The position numbers and the translations under genes were made by a program. The notes under the pieces were generated by a model that worked only from the letters and a program-made list of their open reading frames with translations, was not told where the DNA came from and ran no database searches. Below are positions 1 through 7,185 of a stretch of 15,480 nucleotides of DNA, in pieces. The stretch comes from Bacillota bacterium (GTDB taxonomy: Bacteria; Bacillota; Negativicutes; Sporomusales; UBA7701). The stretch spans positions 1 to 15,480 of the forward strand of contig JAEZLU010000238.1 of the NCBI GenBank assembly GCA_023415075.1, in the 5' to 3' direction. How positions within the stretch are numbered: the stretch's first letter is position 1; the number at the start of each line of letters is the position of its first letter.

Positions 1-1
1 T

Positions 2-679
2 AAAATCGTCGCCAATGTCGAGCAGGCGGTCGCCCGCCGGTCGCAGCCAAAAGGAACAGGTTCGGCCGTCAAGCTGGTGGCCGTCACCAAGAACCATGAG
101 GCGGCTGCGGTGCGCGAGGTGCTGGCAGCCGGCGTGGCGGCGGTGGGCGAGAACCGGGTGCAGGAGGCGGCGGCCAAGGCGGCCGAGCTTACGGGCGCAC
201 ATGCTGAATGGCATCTCGTCGGGCATCTGCAAACCAATAAGGTCCGCCAGGCGGTGCCGCTCTTTTCCCTCATCCAATCGCTGGAGAGCGAGCGGCTGGC
301 GGCGGAGATCGACCGGGTCGCGGCCAAGCTCGGGAAAAGACAGGATGTGCTCATCCAGGTAAATGTGGCGGGAGAGGACACCAAGTTCGGTATCGGGCCG
401 ACGGCGGTGGCTTCCTTGGTCCGGCAGGTCGGCGAGCTGGCCAATGTGCGGCTGGCCGGTCTGATGACGATCGCCCCTTTTTTCGACGATCCGGAACAAG
501 CCCGTCCGGTTTTCAGGGAGTTGTATAATATGTTCATGGAGCTGAAGACGGCCGAGCCGGCAGCTGCCGGTATGGAGTGGCTGTCGATGGGCATGACCAA
601 TGACTATATGGTGGCGGTGGAGGAGGGGGCCAACCTTATCCGCGTGGGCACGGCGATATTTGGCCCGCGCCACTACTAG
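2..679 (+). CDS. yggS: YggS/YlmE-family PLP-binding protein (PLPBP), 5' truncated
   Basis: Members of this family bind pyridoxal 5'-phosphate without known enzymatic activity and help keep vitamin B6 and amino-acid pools balanced in the cytosol. The frame is open to the window edge: 225 codons are visible, and the real start lies a few codons upstream, because no start codon precedes the conserved beta-strand LVAVTK. The lysine of AVTKN (codon at 89-91) corresponds to the PLP lysine. Further family motifs are GENRVQE, WHLVGHLQTNK, VNVAGEDTKFG, GLMTIAPF, LSMGMTNDY and a C-terminal RVGTAIFG. GTG at 77 is in frame but would remove the strand before the lysine, so it is not the start. It ends 15 bases before sepF, which has its own AGGAGG, and both appear to share an operon. 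In Bacillus the equivalent gene ylmE also sits before sepF. Identity is nearly certain; the physiological role is family knowledge. Confidence 0.95.
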   Translation, partial: KIVANVEQAVARRSQPKGTGSAVKLVAVTKNHEAAAVREVLAAGVAAVGENRVQEAAAKAAELTGAHAEWHLVGHLQTNKVRQAVPLFSLIQSLESERLAAEIDRVAAKLGKRQDVLIQVNVAGEDTKFGIGPTAVASLVRQVGELANVRLAGLMTIAPFFDDPEQARPVFRELYNMFMELKTAEPAAAGMEWLSMGMTNDYMVAVEEGANLIRVGTAIFGPRHY

Positions 680-694
680 AAGGAGGAAACGCAC

Positions 695-1135
695 GTGAAA
701 ATTATGGAGAAGATGTGGGGCAGCCTTGGCCTATTCGAAACCGTGGAGACTGAGGAGGAAAGGCCCCACCAGGAGGATGCCGCTGATCACAAGGCCAAGA
801 AGGGTGGTAATCTTGTGAATCTGCCGACGGCGCAACCCAAACAGATAAAAGTTATGGTTATTGAGCCGTTTTCCTTCGATGATGCCCAGCATGTGGCCGA
901 GCATTTGAAGAACCGCAAGCCGGTTGTCATCAATCTTGAGAATACCGACAAGGATGTGGCCAAGCGGATGATCGATTTCATCAGCGGCACGACCTATGCC
1001 CTTAGCGGTACCATCCAGAAGGTCGGCAACAATATTTTCCTGTGCGCACCCAACAACGTGGATGTAGCCTACTCTACCCGTGAGGAGAGCGTGGAGCGGA
1101 CCATCCTGCCCTGGAACAGCGGCAAGCAGCAGTAG
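695..1135 (+). CDS. sepF: cell division protein SepF
   Basis: SepF anchors FtsZ filaments to the membrane and organises the division septum in Gram-positive lineages. The 146-residue product has the family architecture. A short N-terminal segment (about 1-15, MKIMEKMWGSLGLFE) could form the membrane-binding amphipathic helix. A charged linker runs to about residue 48. The globular core (about 50-138) includes VMVIEPFSFDDAQ, NRKPVVINLENTD, RMIDFISGTTYALSG and NNIFLCAPNNV. The start is GTG, chosen because AGGAGG at 681-686 lies 8 bases upstream and no closer ATG fits. It follows yggS and precedes proC in one transcriptional direction with no terminator. The neighbourhood with ylmH and divIVA supports a role at the division site. 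Confidence 0.96.
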   Translation: MKIMEKMWGSLGLFETVETEEERPHQEDAADHKAKKGGNLVNLPTAQPKQIKVMVIEPFSFDDAQHVAEHLKNRKPVVINLENTDKDVAKRMIDFISGTTYALSGTIQKVGNNIFLCAPNNVDVAYSTREESVERTILPWNSGKQQ

Positions 1136-1165
1136 TCTCGGCCCTTCGGACCCAGGAGGTTTATA

Positions 1166-1984
1166 ATGCTGACAAATAAAAAAATCGCTTTCATCGGCGG
1201 CGGCGCGATCGCCGAAGCCATTTTGCGCGGCATGCTGAAGGCCGGGCTGGTGTCGGCCGCCCAGGTGACGGTATGCGACTTGTCGGCCGAGCGGCTGACT
1301 TATATTAAGGGCGCCCTCGCGGTGGCGACAAGCCTGGACGGCGCCGAAACGGCCGCTAAGGCCGATGTTCTTTTTCTGACGGTAAAGCCCCAGGTTATCG
1401 GCGGCGTGCTTGATACCATAGGACCGGTGGTGGCCAAGACCACGCTGGTGATCTCGGTGGCCGCCGGTATTACTATCGCCACTCTCCAGAATAAGCTGCC
1501 TGAGGTGCCGATCGTGCGGGTCATGCCGAACACGCCGGTGGCGGTTGGCGAAGGCATGAGCGCCATCGCTCTCGGCCAGTACGCCGACGCCAAGGCCGGC
1601 GAGGTGGCACTGGCGGTGTTTTCCTCGGTCGGCAAGGCAGTGAAGGTGAGCGAGGAGGCCATGGATGCGGTGACCGGCTTGTCCGGCAGCGGCCCAGGCT
1701 TCATGTATGTGCTGATCGACGCCCTGGCCGACGCCGGGGTGCTGGTCGGCTTCCCCCGCCAGCTGGCGATTACCCTGGCCGCCCAAACGATGTACGGCTC
1801 GGCCAAGATGGTGCTGGAGACAGGCGAGCATCCGGCCAAGCTGCGGGATATGGTAACCTCGCCGGCCGGGACGACGATCGCCGGCATCCACGTGCTGGAG
1901 CGGCAGCAGGTGCGGGCCGCCCTGATGGACGCGGTGGTGGCGGCTACCGAGCGCTCGCGCGAGATGGGGCAGAAGCTTAAATGA
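1166..1984 (+). CDS. proC: pyrroline-5-carboxylate reductase
   Basis: ProC catalyses the last step of proline synthesis, reducing 1-pyrroline-5-carboxylate with NAD(P)H in the cytosol. The 272-residue length is typical. The N-terminal Rossmann motif is FIGGGAIAEAI (about residues 9-19). LFLTVKPQ and VRVMPNTPVAVGEG follow, and the C-terminal dimerisation and substrate domain carries GLSGSGPGF and the signature region around DMVTSPAGTTIAG. AGGAGG at 1154-1159 sits six bases before the ATG. The stop overlaps the ylmH start as ATGA, implying translational coupling. In Bacillus this slot between sepF and ylmH is held by ylmG; here proC occupies it, recalling the yggS-proC association of E. coli and its relatives. 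Confidence 0.97.
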   Translation: MLTNKKIAFIGGGAIAEAILRGMLKAGLVSAAQVTVCDLSAERLTYIKGALAVATSLDGAETAAKADVLFLTVKPQVIGGVLDTIGPVVAKTTLVISVAAGITIATLQNKLPEVPIVRVMPNTPVAVGEGMSAIALGQYADAKAGEVALAVFSSVGKAVKVSEEAMDAVTGLSGSGPGFMYVLIDALADAGVLVGFPRQLAITLAAQTMYGSAKMVLETGEHPAKLRDMVTSPAGTTIAGIHVLERQQVRAALMDAVVAATERSREMGQKLK

Positions 1985-2766
1985 GTGAACGGGAAAAAAT
2001 CCTGCGCTTTTACCGGGCCAGCGGCGAGGGCGACCTGGCCGTCCGGCTGGTGGATCAGGCCGAGGCCGCACTGAAGGGCAGGCGTTATAAGGTTAGCGAG
2101 TTCCTCGATCCTTTTGGCTACAGCATTGCCGAGACGGTAGCGGCTCACTTCCCGCGGGTCCGCCTCGTAGCCGACGGTGGCTACCAGGGGGCCGAACGGG
2201 TCAAGGCGGCCTTCGTCGAGGAGGAGTTCCGGGGAACGGTGGACTTCGATCTGACGGCCCTGGCGGCGACGGTCGATGTCCGTTACTACAGCATAAGCCA
2301 CCGGGATGTCCTGGGGGCGGTACTGGCCCTGGGGGTCAAGCGGGAGGTAGTCGGCGATATCATTATGGGCGGCCGCGGCTGCCAAATCGTTTGTGACGCG
2401 ACTATGGCCGCTTTTATCAAGGATAATCTTACCAAGATCGGCCCGGCACCGGTCGAGCTGGCGGTTATTCCGCTGAGCGACATCGCCCCGCGGGAGGAGA
2501 AGGTGAAGGAGATCCGGGCAACGGTGGCCTCGCTCCGCCTGGACACGGTGGCGGCGGCCGGTTTTGGCACGTCCCGCAGCCAGATGACCGAGGAGATCGA
2601 AGCCGCCAAGGTTAAGCTCAACTGGCAGGACGCCAAGGGACCGTCCCAGCCGGTGAAGGCCGGTGACATCATTTCGATGCGCGGCCGCGGCCGGGTGGAG
2701 GTTGTGGAGATCGTCGGCCTGACCAAGAAGGGCCGGACAAGCATATACTTAAAGAGGTTTATGTGA
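1981..2766 (+). CDS. ylmH: YlmH-family S4-domain RNA-binding protein
   Basis: YlmH proteins bind RNA through a C-terminal S4 domain. In Bacillus the protein has been linked to ribosome-associated quality control and, genetically, to division. The 261-residue sequence has an N-terminal alpha/beta region (LDPFGYSIAE, LVADGGYQGAER) and a central domain (about 90-165) with SISHRDVLGAVLALGV and VGDIIMGGRGCQI. The S4 fold spans about residues 184-245, with LRLDTVAAAGFGTSRS and the turn KAGDIISMRGRGRVEV. The ATG overlaps the proC stop by four bases. It is followed after 13 bases by divIVA. All hallmark blocks are present and nothing looks broken. The family assignment is firm; the exact cellular job is inferred from homologues. 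Confidence 0.94.
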   Translation: MSEREKILRFYRASGEGDLAVRLVDQAEAALKGRRYKVSEFLDPFGYSIAETVAAHFPRVRLVADGGYQGAERVKAAFVEEEFRGTVDFDLTALAATVDVRYYSISHRDVLGAVLALGVKREVVGDIIMGGRGCQIVCDATMAAFIKDNLTKIGPAPVELAVIPLSDIAPREEKVKEIRATVASLRLDTVAAAGFGTSRSQMTEEIEAAKVKLNWQDAKGPSQPVKAGDIISMRGRGRVEVVEIVGLTKKGRTSIYLKRFM

Positions 2767-2779
2767 GGGGAGTGGCCTA

Positions 2780-3232
2780 ATGCTTACACCGCTGGATATC
2801 CATAATAAGGAGTTCAAACGCGGCTTCCGCGGCTACAGCGAGGAAGAAGTCGACCAGTTCCTCGACGAGGTGGTCAAGGACTACGAGAAGCTGTACCGGG
2901 AGAACATCGAACTCAAGGAGACGCTGGATCGGGTCAACAGCAAGCTGGAGCATTTCCAGCACATGGAGAACACCCTCCACAGCACGCTGGTAATTGCTCA
3001 GGAGACGGCCGAAGAGGTCAAGCTCAACGCCCGCAAGGAAAGCGAGTTGCAGCTCAAGGAGGCCGACATCCGCGCCCAGAAGCTGGTCGACGAGGCGATG
3101 GCCAAGGTCCGCCGCATGCACGGCGAGTACGAGGAGATTCAGAAGCAGGCCCAGATATACCGGACGCGGATGCGCACGCTGCTGCAGGCCCAGCTGGAAA
3201 TGCTGCAGAAGGCCGAAGAGGATGACAACTGA
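2780..3232 (+). CDS. divIVA: DivIVA, pole and septum organising coiled-coil protein
   Basis: DivIVA recognises negatively curved membrane at septa and poles and recruits partner proteins. The 150-residue product begins with the canonical lipid-binding domain: LTPLDIHNKEFKRGFRGY, in which F16-R17 match the membrane-inserting Phe-Arg pair of the Bacillus protein, followed by SEEEVDQFLDEV. From about residue 35 to the end it is a charged heptad-rich coiled coil, with the segment TLVIAQETAEEVK and the second coiled-coil block TRMRTLLQAQLEML. SD-like GAGGGGAG lies at the ylmH stop, about 7 bases ahead of the ATG. The stop codon lies inside the start of the next gene (11-base overlap), so translation of the two is probably coupled. 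Confidence 0.96.
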   Translation: MLTPLDIHNKEFKRGFRGYSEEEVDQFLDEVVKDYEKLYRENIELKETLDRVNSKLEHFQHMENTLHSTLVIAQETAEEVKLNARKESELQLKEADIRAQKLVDEAMAKVRRMHGEYEEIQKQAQIYRTRMRTLLQAQLEMLQKAEEDDN

Positions 3233-3524
3233 GCTCGATGTCCGTGAGGGGCCGGAGGGCGTGACCTTCAGGGTGCGGGTTCAGCCGCGGGCCAGCCGTA
3301 CGGCGCTCACCGGCACGGCCGACGCCAGTCTCCGGCTGGCTTTGACGTCGCCGCCGGTCGAGGGGGCGGCCAACGCCGCCTGCTGCGAGTTTTTTGCCGA
3401 GCTGCTGGGCGTCGCCAAGGGGAAGGTGGCCATTGTCGGCGGCGCCAAGAGCCGCGATAAGACGGTGCGGGTGGCCGGCGTGAGCAAGGCGGCTTTTTTG
3501 GCGGCCCTTGACGGTAAAGTTTGA
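3222..3524 (+). CDS. DUF167 family protein (YggU/YggT-cluster type)
   Basis: This is a small DUF167 protein of 100 residues, whose biochemical role is unknown. Family features are FRVRVQPRASRTALTG near the N-terminus, LRLALTSPPVEGAANAAC in the middle and GKVAIVGGAKSRDKTVRVAG towards the C-terminus. The frame is open far upstream, but the ATG at 3222 is chosen because it yields the family's normal length and begins just before the conserved part. AGAAGG at 3207-3212 can serve as ribosome binding site with a 9-base gap. The start overlaps divIVA by 11 bases. The stop codon (3522-3524) lies inside the -35 element of the following ileS leader promoter. DUF167 genes are common near yggS/yggT/proC clusters, which fits here. 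Confidence 0.9.
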   Translation: MTTELDVREGPEGVTFRVRVQPRASRTALTGTADASLRLALTSPPVEGAANAACCEFFAELLGVAKGKVAIVGGAKSRDKTVRVAGVSKAAFLAALDGKV

Positions 3525-3549
3525 CTATTCACGACCTGTTGTATATAAT
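3521..3549 (+). promoter_or_regulatory. sigma-A type promoter of the ileS T-box leader
   Basis: TTGACT (3521-3526) and a perfect TATAAT (3544-3549) are separated by exactly 17 bases, the best promoter match in the window. Transcription should begin near 3556. The -35 hexamer overlaps the stop codon of the DUF167 gene, and no terminator separates the two, so upstream operon transcripts can also enter the T-box leader. Seen in sequence; activity is inferred. Confidence 0.85.
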
Positions 3550-3555
3550 ATTGTG

Positions 3556-3794
3556 GTACAGCTGAATATTTAGAGAGGCGATGACGGAGCCAGTAGCAGG
3601 CAAGGCCTTTTTTCAGCGAGCCGGGGGCGGTGGAAGCCCGGTAGCGGCTGCCAGTGCGAAAATCCCTCCCGAGCCGCGGACCGAAAGCAGTAGGCTCCGC
3701 CGTTTCCCCGGGCGTTATCAGGGTCAGAGTGGCCGATGGCAATTAGGGTGGTACCACGGGTGAAACCTCGTCCCTTTGGGGCAAGGTTTTTTTT
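3556..3794 (+). ncRNA. T-box riboswitch (isoleucine-specific) upstream of ileS
   Basis: This leader senses uncharged tRNA-Ile and controls read-through into ileS. The stem I region shows GATGACGGAG, AGTAG, the distal block CAGCGAGCCGGGGGCGGTGG (about 3614-3633) and the return strand GCGAAAATCCCTCCCGAG. Aligning that return strand with the usual T-box specifier loop puts the specifier codon at ATC (3662-3664), an isoleucine codon matching the gene. CCGAAAGCAGTAGG, CGTTATCAGGGTCAGAGTGG and the conserved T-box AGGGTGGTACCACGGG (3745-3760) follow in order. The bulge UGGU would pair with tRNA ending ACCA, consistent with an A discriminator base. The base after the specifier is C, whereas A is more usual. 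The 5' end is the predicted transcription start, not a measured one. Confidence 0.93.
3766..3794 (+). terminator. T-box intrinsic terminator
   Basis: CCTCGTCCC (3766-3774) pairs with GGGGCAAGG (3778-3786) around a TTT loop, with one mismatch and one G-T pair, followed by eight T (3787-3794). It lies directly after the T-box antiterminator, as expected for an alternative terminator helix. Confidence 0.88.
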
Positions 3795-4084
3795 GTTTGT
3801 CGCGGCCGATGATAAGCGAAACTTGGCACGGGCGATTAGCCCGAGCCTTAATTGAGCTATCCGTGCCCAGAGGCGCGGGAAAGCGCCCAACTGCGTTGCC
3901 CCCGCACGGAGGAGGCCGGGCACTGACGCCATCCATGGCGCGCTCGCCACCAGGCCCAGCCTGGGCCGTCGGCGCTTCACAGCCGACGGAGCCGCCTAGC
4001 ATATGGACACTTTTGATCGACCGGGGCAGTATTTGGATTAAACAGGGTATTATTACGAAGGCTATTATAGGCTTCATATTATTT
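3795..4084 (+). other. GC-rich stem-loop-rich spacer between T-box terminator and ileS
   Basis: About 290 bases without a credible gene. It holds a series of stems: GGCACGG/CCGTGCC (3825-3831 with 3861-3867), GGCGC/GCGCC (3872-3876 with 3883-3887), TGCG/CGCA (3892-3895 with 3903-3906), CGCCA/TGGCG (3927-3931 with 3936-3940), GGCCCA/TGGGCC (3953-3958 with 3962-3967) and a perfect 8-bp CCGTCGGC/GCCGACGG (3966-3973 with 3982-3989). AGGAGGC (3909-3915) could pair with GCCGCCT (3991-3997), one mismatch, to close a multibranch unit around the last three. The two final stems share two bases, so they compete at their edges. The region then turns AT-rich, with a short hairpin GAAG..CTTC at 4057-4075 just before the ileS ribosome binding site. 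No second T-box motif and no recognised riboswitch core is present. It may be part of the leader RNA, a separate RNA, or an eroded insertion; I cannot tell which. Confidence 0.6.
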
Positions 4085-4092
4085 GGAGGTGG
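4085..4092 (+). promoter_or_regulatory. ileS ribosome binding site that fixes a TTG start
   Basis: GGAGGTGG ends five bases before TTG 4098. The frame is open further upstream from a TTG at 4083, but that codon overlaps this site and has no Shine-Dalgarno of its own. Starting at 4098 gives MDYSKTLNLPQTEFPMR, which aligns with the N-terminus of Bacillus IleS. Confidence 0.85.
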
Positions 4093-4097
4093 CGTTT

Positions 4098-6890
4098 TTG
4101 GATTACAGCAAGACGTTGAATTTGCCGCAGACCGAGTTTCCGATGCGGGCCGGGCTGCCGGAGCGGGAGCCTCAGCTGCTGGCCTACTGGCGGGAGAATA
4201 ATATTTATGAGAAGAAGCTGGCGGCCTCGAAGGGCAAGACGAAGTTCATCCTTCACGACGGCCCGCCGTACGCCAACGGCAACATCCACATCGGCACCGC
4301 CCTCAACAAGGTGCTGAAGGATATCATCATCAAATACAAGTCGCTGCGGGGCTATGATGCGCCGTACGTGCCGGGCTGGGATACTCACGGGATGCCGATC
4401 GAGCATGCCGCTATCAAGATTCTCGGCCTCAACCGCCACGAGCTAAAGCCGCTCGACCTGCGGCGGCAGTGCAAAGAGTACGCCCTGAAGTGCCTGGATA
4501 TGCAGCGGGAGGATTTCAAGCGCCTGGGGGTAGAGGGGGATTGGGAAAATCCCTACGTTACCCTCCACCCGTCGTTCGAGGCCAAGCAGATCGAGGTTTT
4601 CGGGGCGATGGCCAAGAAAGGCTACATCTATAAGGGCCTGAAGTCGGTATACTGGTGCACTTCCTGCGAGACGGCCCTGGCCGAGGCCGAGATCGAGTAC
4701 GCCGAGAAGAAGTCCCACTCGATTTACGTCAAGTTCCCGCTGATCGACGATAAGGGCAACCTGCCGGTGGGCGTCGATCCCCAGAATGTGTACTGCGTCA
4801 TCTGGACGACCACGCCGTGGACGATGCCGGCCAATACCGGCATATCCCTCCACCCGGAGTTCGACTACATCTGGGCCCAGTTCGGCAACGAGGTATACCT
4901 GCTGGCAGCCGAGCTTGCCAAGACGGTGGCCGAGGCCAACAAGCTCGGCGAGTACACCGTGCTGGGCGAGCCGATGAAGGGCGCGGCCCTTGTCGGTATG
5001 CTGTTCAAGCACCCGTTTTTCGACCGCGAGTCGCGGGTTGTCGTCGGCGAGCACGTTACTCTCGACGCCGGTACCGGCTGCGTCCATACAGCGCCCGGCC
5101 ACGGGGTCGAGGACTTCGACATGGGCGTCAAGTTCGGCCTGCCGATCATCAACCCGGTGGACCACGCCGGCAAGTTCACGGCCGAAGGCGGCATGTTCAA
5201 GGGTATGTTCGTCGAGGACGCCAACGTGCCGGTTATCAAGGAACTGGCCAACCGCGGCCTGCTCCTTGGCAAAAGCTCGCTCCGCCACCAGTACGCCCAT
5301 TGCTGGCGCTGCAAAAACCCGGTTATCTACCGAGCGACCGAGCAGTGGTTCGCGTCGGTCGAGGGCTTCCGCGAGGCGGCCCTGGCGGCTATCGCCGATG
5401 TCCAGTGGATTCCGCCGTGGGGCGAGGAACGCATACGCAACATGGTAGCCGACCGCCAGGACTGGTGCATTTCCCGCCAGCGGGTATGGGGCGTGCCGAT
5501 CCCGATTTTCTACTGCAGCGAATGCGGCGAGCATATCGTCAACGACGATACGATAAACGCCGTGAAGGAACTGTTCGGTCGCGAGGGCTCTGACGCCTGG
5601 TGGAAGTACGAGGCGGCCGAGATCCTGCCGGCCGGCTATAAGTGCCCGCACTGCGGCCATGGATCGTTCCGCAAGGAGAGCGACATCATGGATGTGTGGT
5701 TCGACAGCGGCTCGAGCCACGCGGCGGTAGCCGAGGTGCGGCCGGAGCTGACCTGGCCCACCGATATGTACCTCGAAGGCAGCGACCAGCACCGCGGCTG
5801 GTTCCAGTCGTCGCTCCTGACGTCGGTCGCCACCAGGGGCCAGGCGCCCTACAAGGCGGTGCTGACCCACGGCTTTGTGGTCGACGGCGACGGCCGCAAG
5901 ATGTCGAAGTCGCTCGGCAATGTCATTTATCCGCAGGAAGTCATCAAGCAGTACGGGGCCGACGTGCTCCGCCTGTGGACGGCGTCGGCCGACTACAAGG
6001 CCGATATCCGGATATCCAACGATATCCTCAAGCAACTGACCGAGGTGTACCGCAAGATTCGCAACACATTCCGCTATATCCTCGGCAATATCAGCGACTT
6101 CGACCCAGACAAAGATAAGGTCGGCTACGGTGAGCTGCTGGAGCTCGACCGCTGGGCCCTTCTCCGGCTGGAGCAGGTGCGGCAGAAGGTCACCAAGGCC
6201 TACGACGACTACGAGTTTCATTTGCTGTATCACACCGTCCACAATTTCTGTACCGTCGATCTGTCGTCCATCTACCTCGACATCCTCAAGGACCGCCTGT
6301 ACACATCGCTGCCGGCCTCGGTCGAGCGGCGGGCCGCCCAGACGGTGATGTACGAGATCCTGGTGACCCTTGTGAGCATGCTGTCGCCGGTGCTGTCGTT
6401 TACGGCCGAGGAGGTCTGGCAGCATATGCCGAAAGCCAAGGACATGCCGGAAAGCGTTCAGCTCGCCGCCTGGCCGGAGGAAAAGCCGCAGTACCTGGAC
6501 GTCGCCCTTGAGGCCAAGTGGGATAAACTGCTGGCCCTGAGGGGCGAAATCACCAAGGCGCTGGAAAACGCCCGCCGGGCCAAGATTATCGGCCATTCGC
6601 TCGACGCGGCGGTCGCGCTATACGCCGACGGCGAAGACTACCGGCAACTGCTGGCGGTGCAGGACGACCTGGCTACCTTCCTCATCGTTTCGCAGGCTAA
6701 GCTGGTCGAGGGTGTGGCCAAGGCGCCGGCCGACGCCTACAAGGCCGAGGAGCTTGCGCTGGCGGTGGCGGTGGCCCCGGCAACCGGCGCCAAGTGCGAG
6801 CGTTGCTGGAACTACAGCGATGCCGTGGGCGAGGACGCCGGCCATCCGGCGGTGTGCGCCCGTTGCGCCGCTGTCGTCAATAAGCTGTAG
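4098..6890 (+). CDS. ileS: isoleucyl-tRNA synthetase
   Basis: This class I synthetase attaches isoleucine to tRNA-Ile and edits misactivated valine. The product is 930 residues, close to the Bacillus enzyme. Visible landmarks are DGPPYANGNIHIGT with the HIGH-type motif HIGT at 64-67, the CP1 editing domain with TTPWTMPANTGISLHP and GTGCVHTAPGHG, DIMDVWFDSGSSH, the KMSKS loop at 601-605 (DGRKMSKSLGN), the anticodon-binding helical domain, and a C-terminal zinc site with C900, C903, C920 and C923. An internal pair of CxxC motifs (YCSECG and CPHCG) between editing domain and KMSKS may form another metal knuckle. The TTG start is chosen on the ribosome binding site and family alignment. Expression is controlled by the isoleucine T-box upstream, and the gene is followed by a strong terminator, so it is probably transcribed alone. 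Confidence 0.98.
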   Translation: MDYSKTLNLPQTEFPMRAGLPEREPQLLAYWRENNIYEKKLAASKGKTKFILHDGPPYANGNIHIGTALNKVLKDIIIKYKSLRGYDAPYVPGWDTHGMPIEHAAIKILGLNRHELKPLDLRRQCKEYALKCLDMQREDFKRLGVEGDWENPYVTLHPSFEAKQIEVFGAMAKKGYIYKGLKSVYWCTSCETALAEAEIEYAEKKSHSIYVKFPLIDDKGNLPVGVDPQNVYCVIWTTTPWTMPANTGISLHPEFDYIWAQFGNEVYLLAAELAKTVAEANKLGEYTVLGEPMKGAALVGMLFKHPFFDRESRVVVGEHVTLDAGTGCVHTAPGHGVEDFDMGVKFGLPIINPVDHAGKFTAEGGMFKGMFVEDANVPVIKELANRGLLLGKSSLRHQYAHCWRCKNPVIYRATEQWFASVEGFREAALAAIADVQWIPPWGEERIRNMVADRQDWCISRQRVWGVPIPIFYCSECGEHIVNDDTINAVKELFGREGSDAWWKYEAAEILPAGYKCPHCGHGSFRKESDIMDVWFDSGSSHAAVAEVRPELTWPTDMYLEGSDQHRGWFQSSLLTSVATRGQAPYKAVLTHGFVVDGDGRKMSKSLGNVIYPQEVIKQYGADVLRLWTASADYKADIRISNDILKQLTEVYRKIRNTFRYILGNISDFDPDKDKVGYGELLELDRWALLRLEQVRQKVTKAYDDYEFHLLYHTVHNFCTVDLSSIYLDILKDRLYTSLPASVERRAAQTVMYEILVTLVSMLSPVLSFTAEEVWQHMPKAKDMPESVQLAAWPEEKPQYLDVALEAKWDKLLALRGEITKALENARRAKIIGHSLDAAVALYADGEDYRQLLAVQDDLATFLIVSQAKLVEGVAKAPADAYKAEELALAVAVAPATGAKCERCWNYSDAVGEDAGHPAVCARCAAVVNKL

Positions 6891-6902
6891 AAAATGCGAA
6901 AA

Positions 6903-6935
6903 CCCCGGGGCTGGTAACGGCTCCGGGGCTTTTTT
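6903..6935 (+). terminator. intrinsic terminator of ileS, usable on both strands
   Basis: CCCCGGGGC (6903-6911) pairs with GCTCCGGGG (6920-6928), one G-T pair, loop of eight bases, followed by six T (6930-6935). On the minus strand the same hairpin is followed by TTTTCGCATTTT, so it could also end the small minus-strand gene. A second dyad, GCCGGC repeated in inverted form at 6936-6952, follows immediately. Confidence 0.88.
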
Positions 6936-6960
6936 GCCGGCTTCTGGCCGGCTGGCGAGA

Positions 6961-7098
6961 CTAGTAGCCGGGCGGATAATAATACAGGTGAGGGTCGTCC
7001 GGCGGATTGTCGCGGTCAGGTCTGGTGACGGTGGCCTGGCCGGCTTTTTTTCCCGGGGTACGGGTCGGCGTCTTTTGGGCACGGGCGTTGTCAGGCAT
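6961..7098 (-). CDS. putative small hydrophilic protein, 45 residues
   Basis: I do not recognise this product. The 45-codon minus-strand frame begins at ATG 7098 and has a ribosome binding site: on the minus strand GGGGGGTG (7105-7112) precedes the ATG by six bases and can pair with the anti-Shine-Dalgarno using one G-U wobble. The peptide is basic and proline-rich (MPDNARAQKTPTRTPGKKAG at the start) and ends in DDPHLYYYPPGY, an aromatic tail unlikely to arise by chance. Codons use the same GC-rich third positions as the neighbours. There is no membrane segment or signal peptide. It converges on ileS, whose bidirectional terminator lies just beyond its stop, and is divergent from the Fe-S protein gene. 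No good minus-strand promoter was found. It may be a real unannotated small gene or a fortuitous frame. Confidence 0.48.
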   Translation of the reverse strand: MPDNARAQKTPTRTPGKKAGQATVTRPDRDNPPDDPHLYYYPPGY

Positions 7099-7185
7099 GA
7101 GCTGCACCCCCCAACGATTTTTTCTAGTATTCCCGCTGGCGGCGAATTACTCAGCAAAAAACGGGAAGCCGGGTTGCCGCCGGTC

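Noticed and set aside
3872..3930. Resemblance to a cobalamin riboswitch (GGGAAA, TTGCCCCCGCA, GGGCACTG)
   Set aside because: The pieces are loosely similar, but the GGTG/AATCC block and the AGTCAGGA/ACC B12-box are missing and the helices do not fit the known fold; the downstream gene is ileS, already under T-box control.
3724..4201. Open frames of about 115 to 140 codons on both strands across the ileS leader
   Set aside because: They run through the T-box terminator or into ileS, have low-complexity GC-rich translations, lack ribosome binding sites and match no family I recognise.
4443..6596. A 717-codon open frame antisense to ileS
   Set aside because: It is a by-product of GC-rich codon use in ileS; its translation is rich in Arg, Leu, Gly and His with no domain, and the sense gene is unambiguous.
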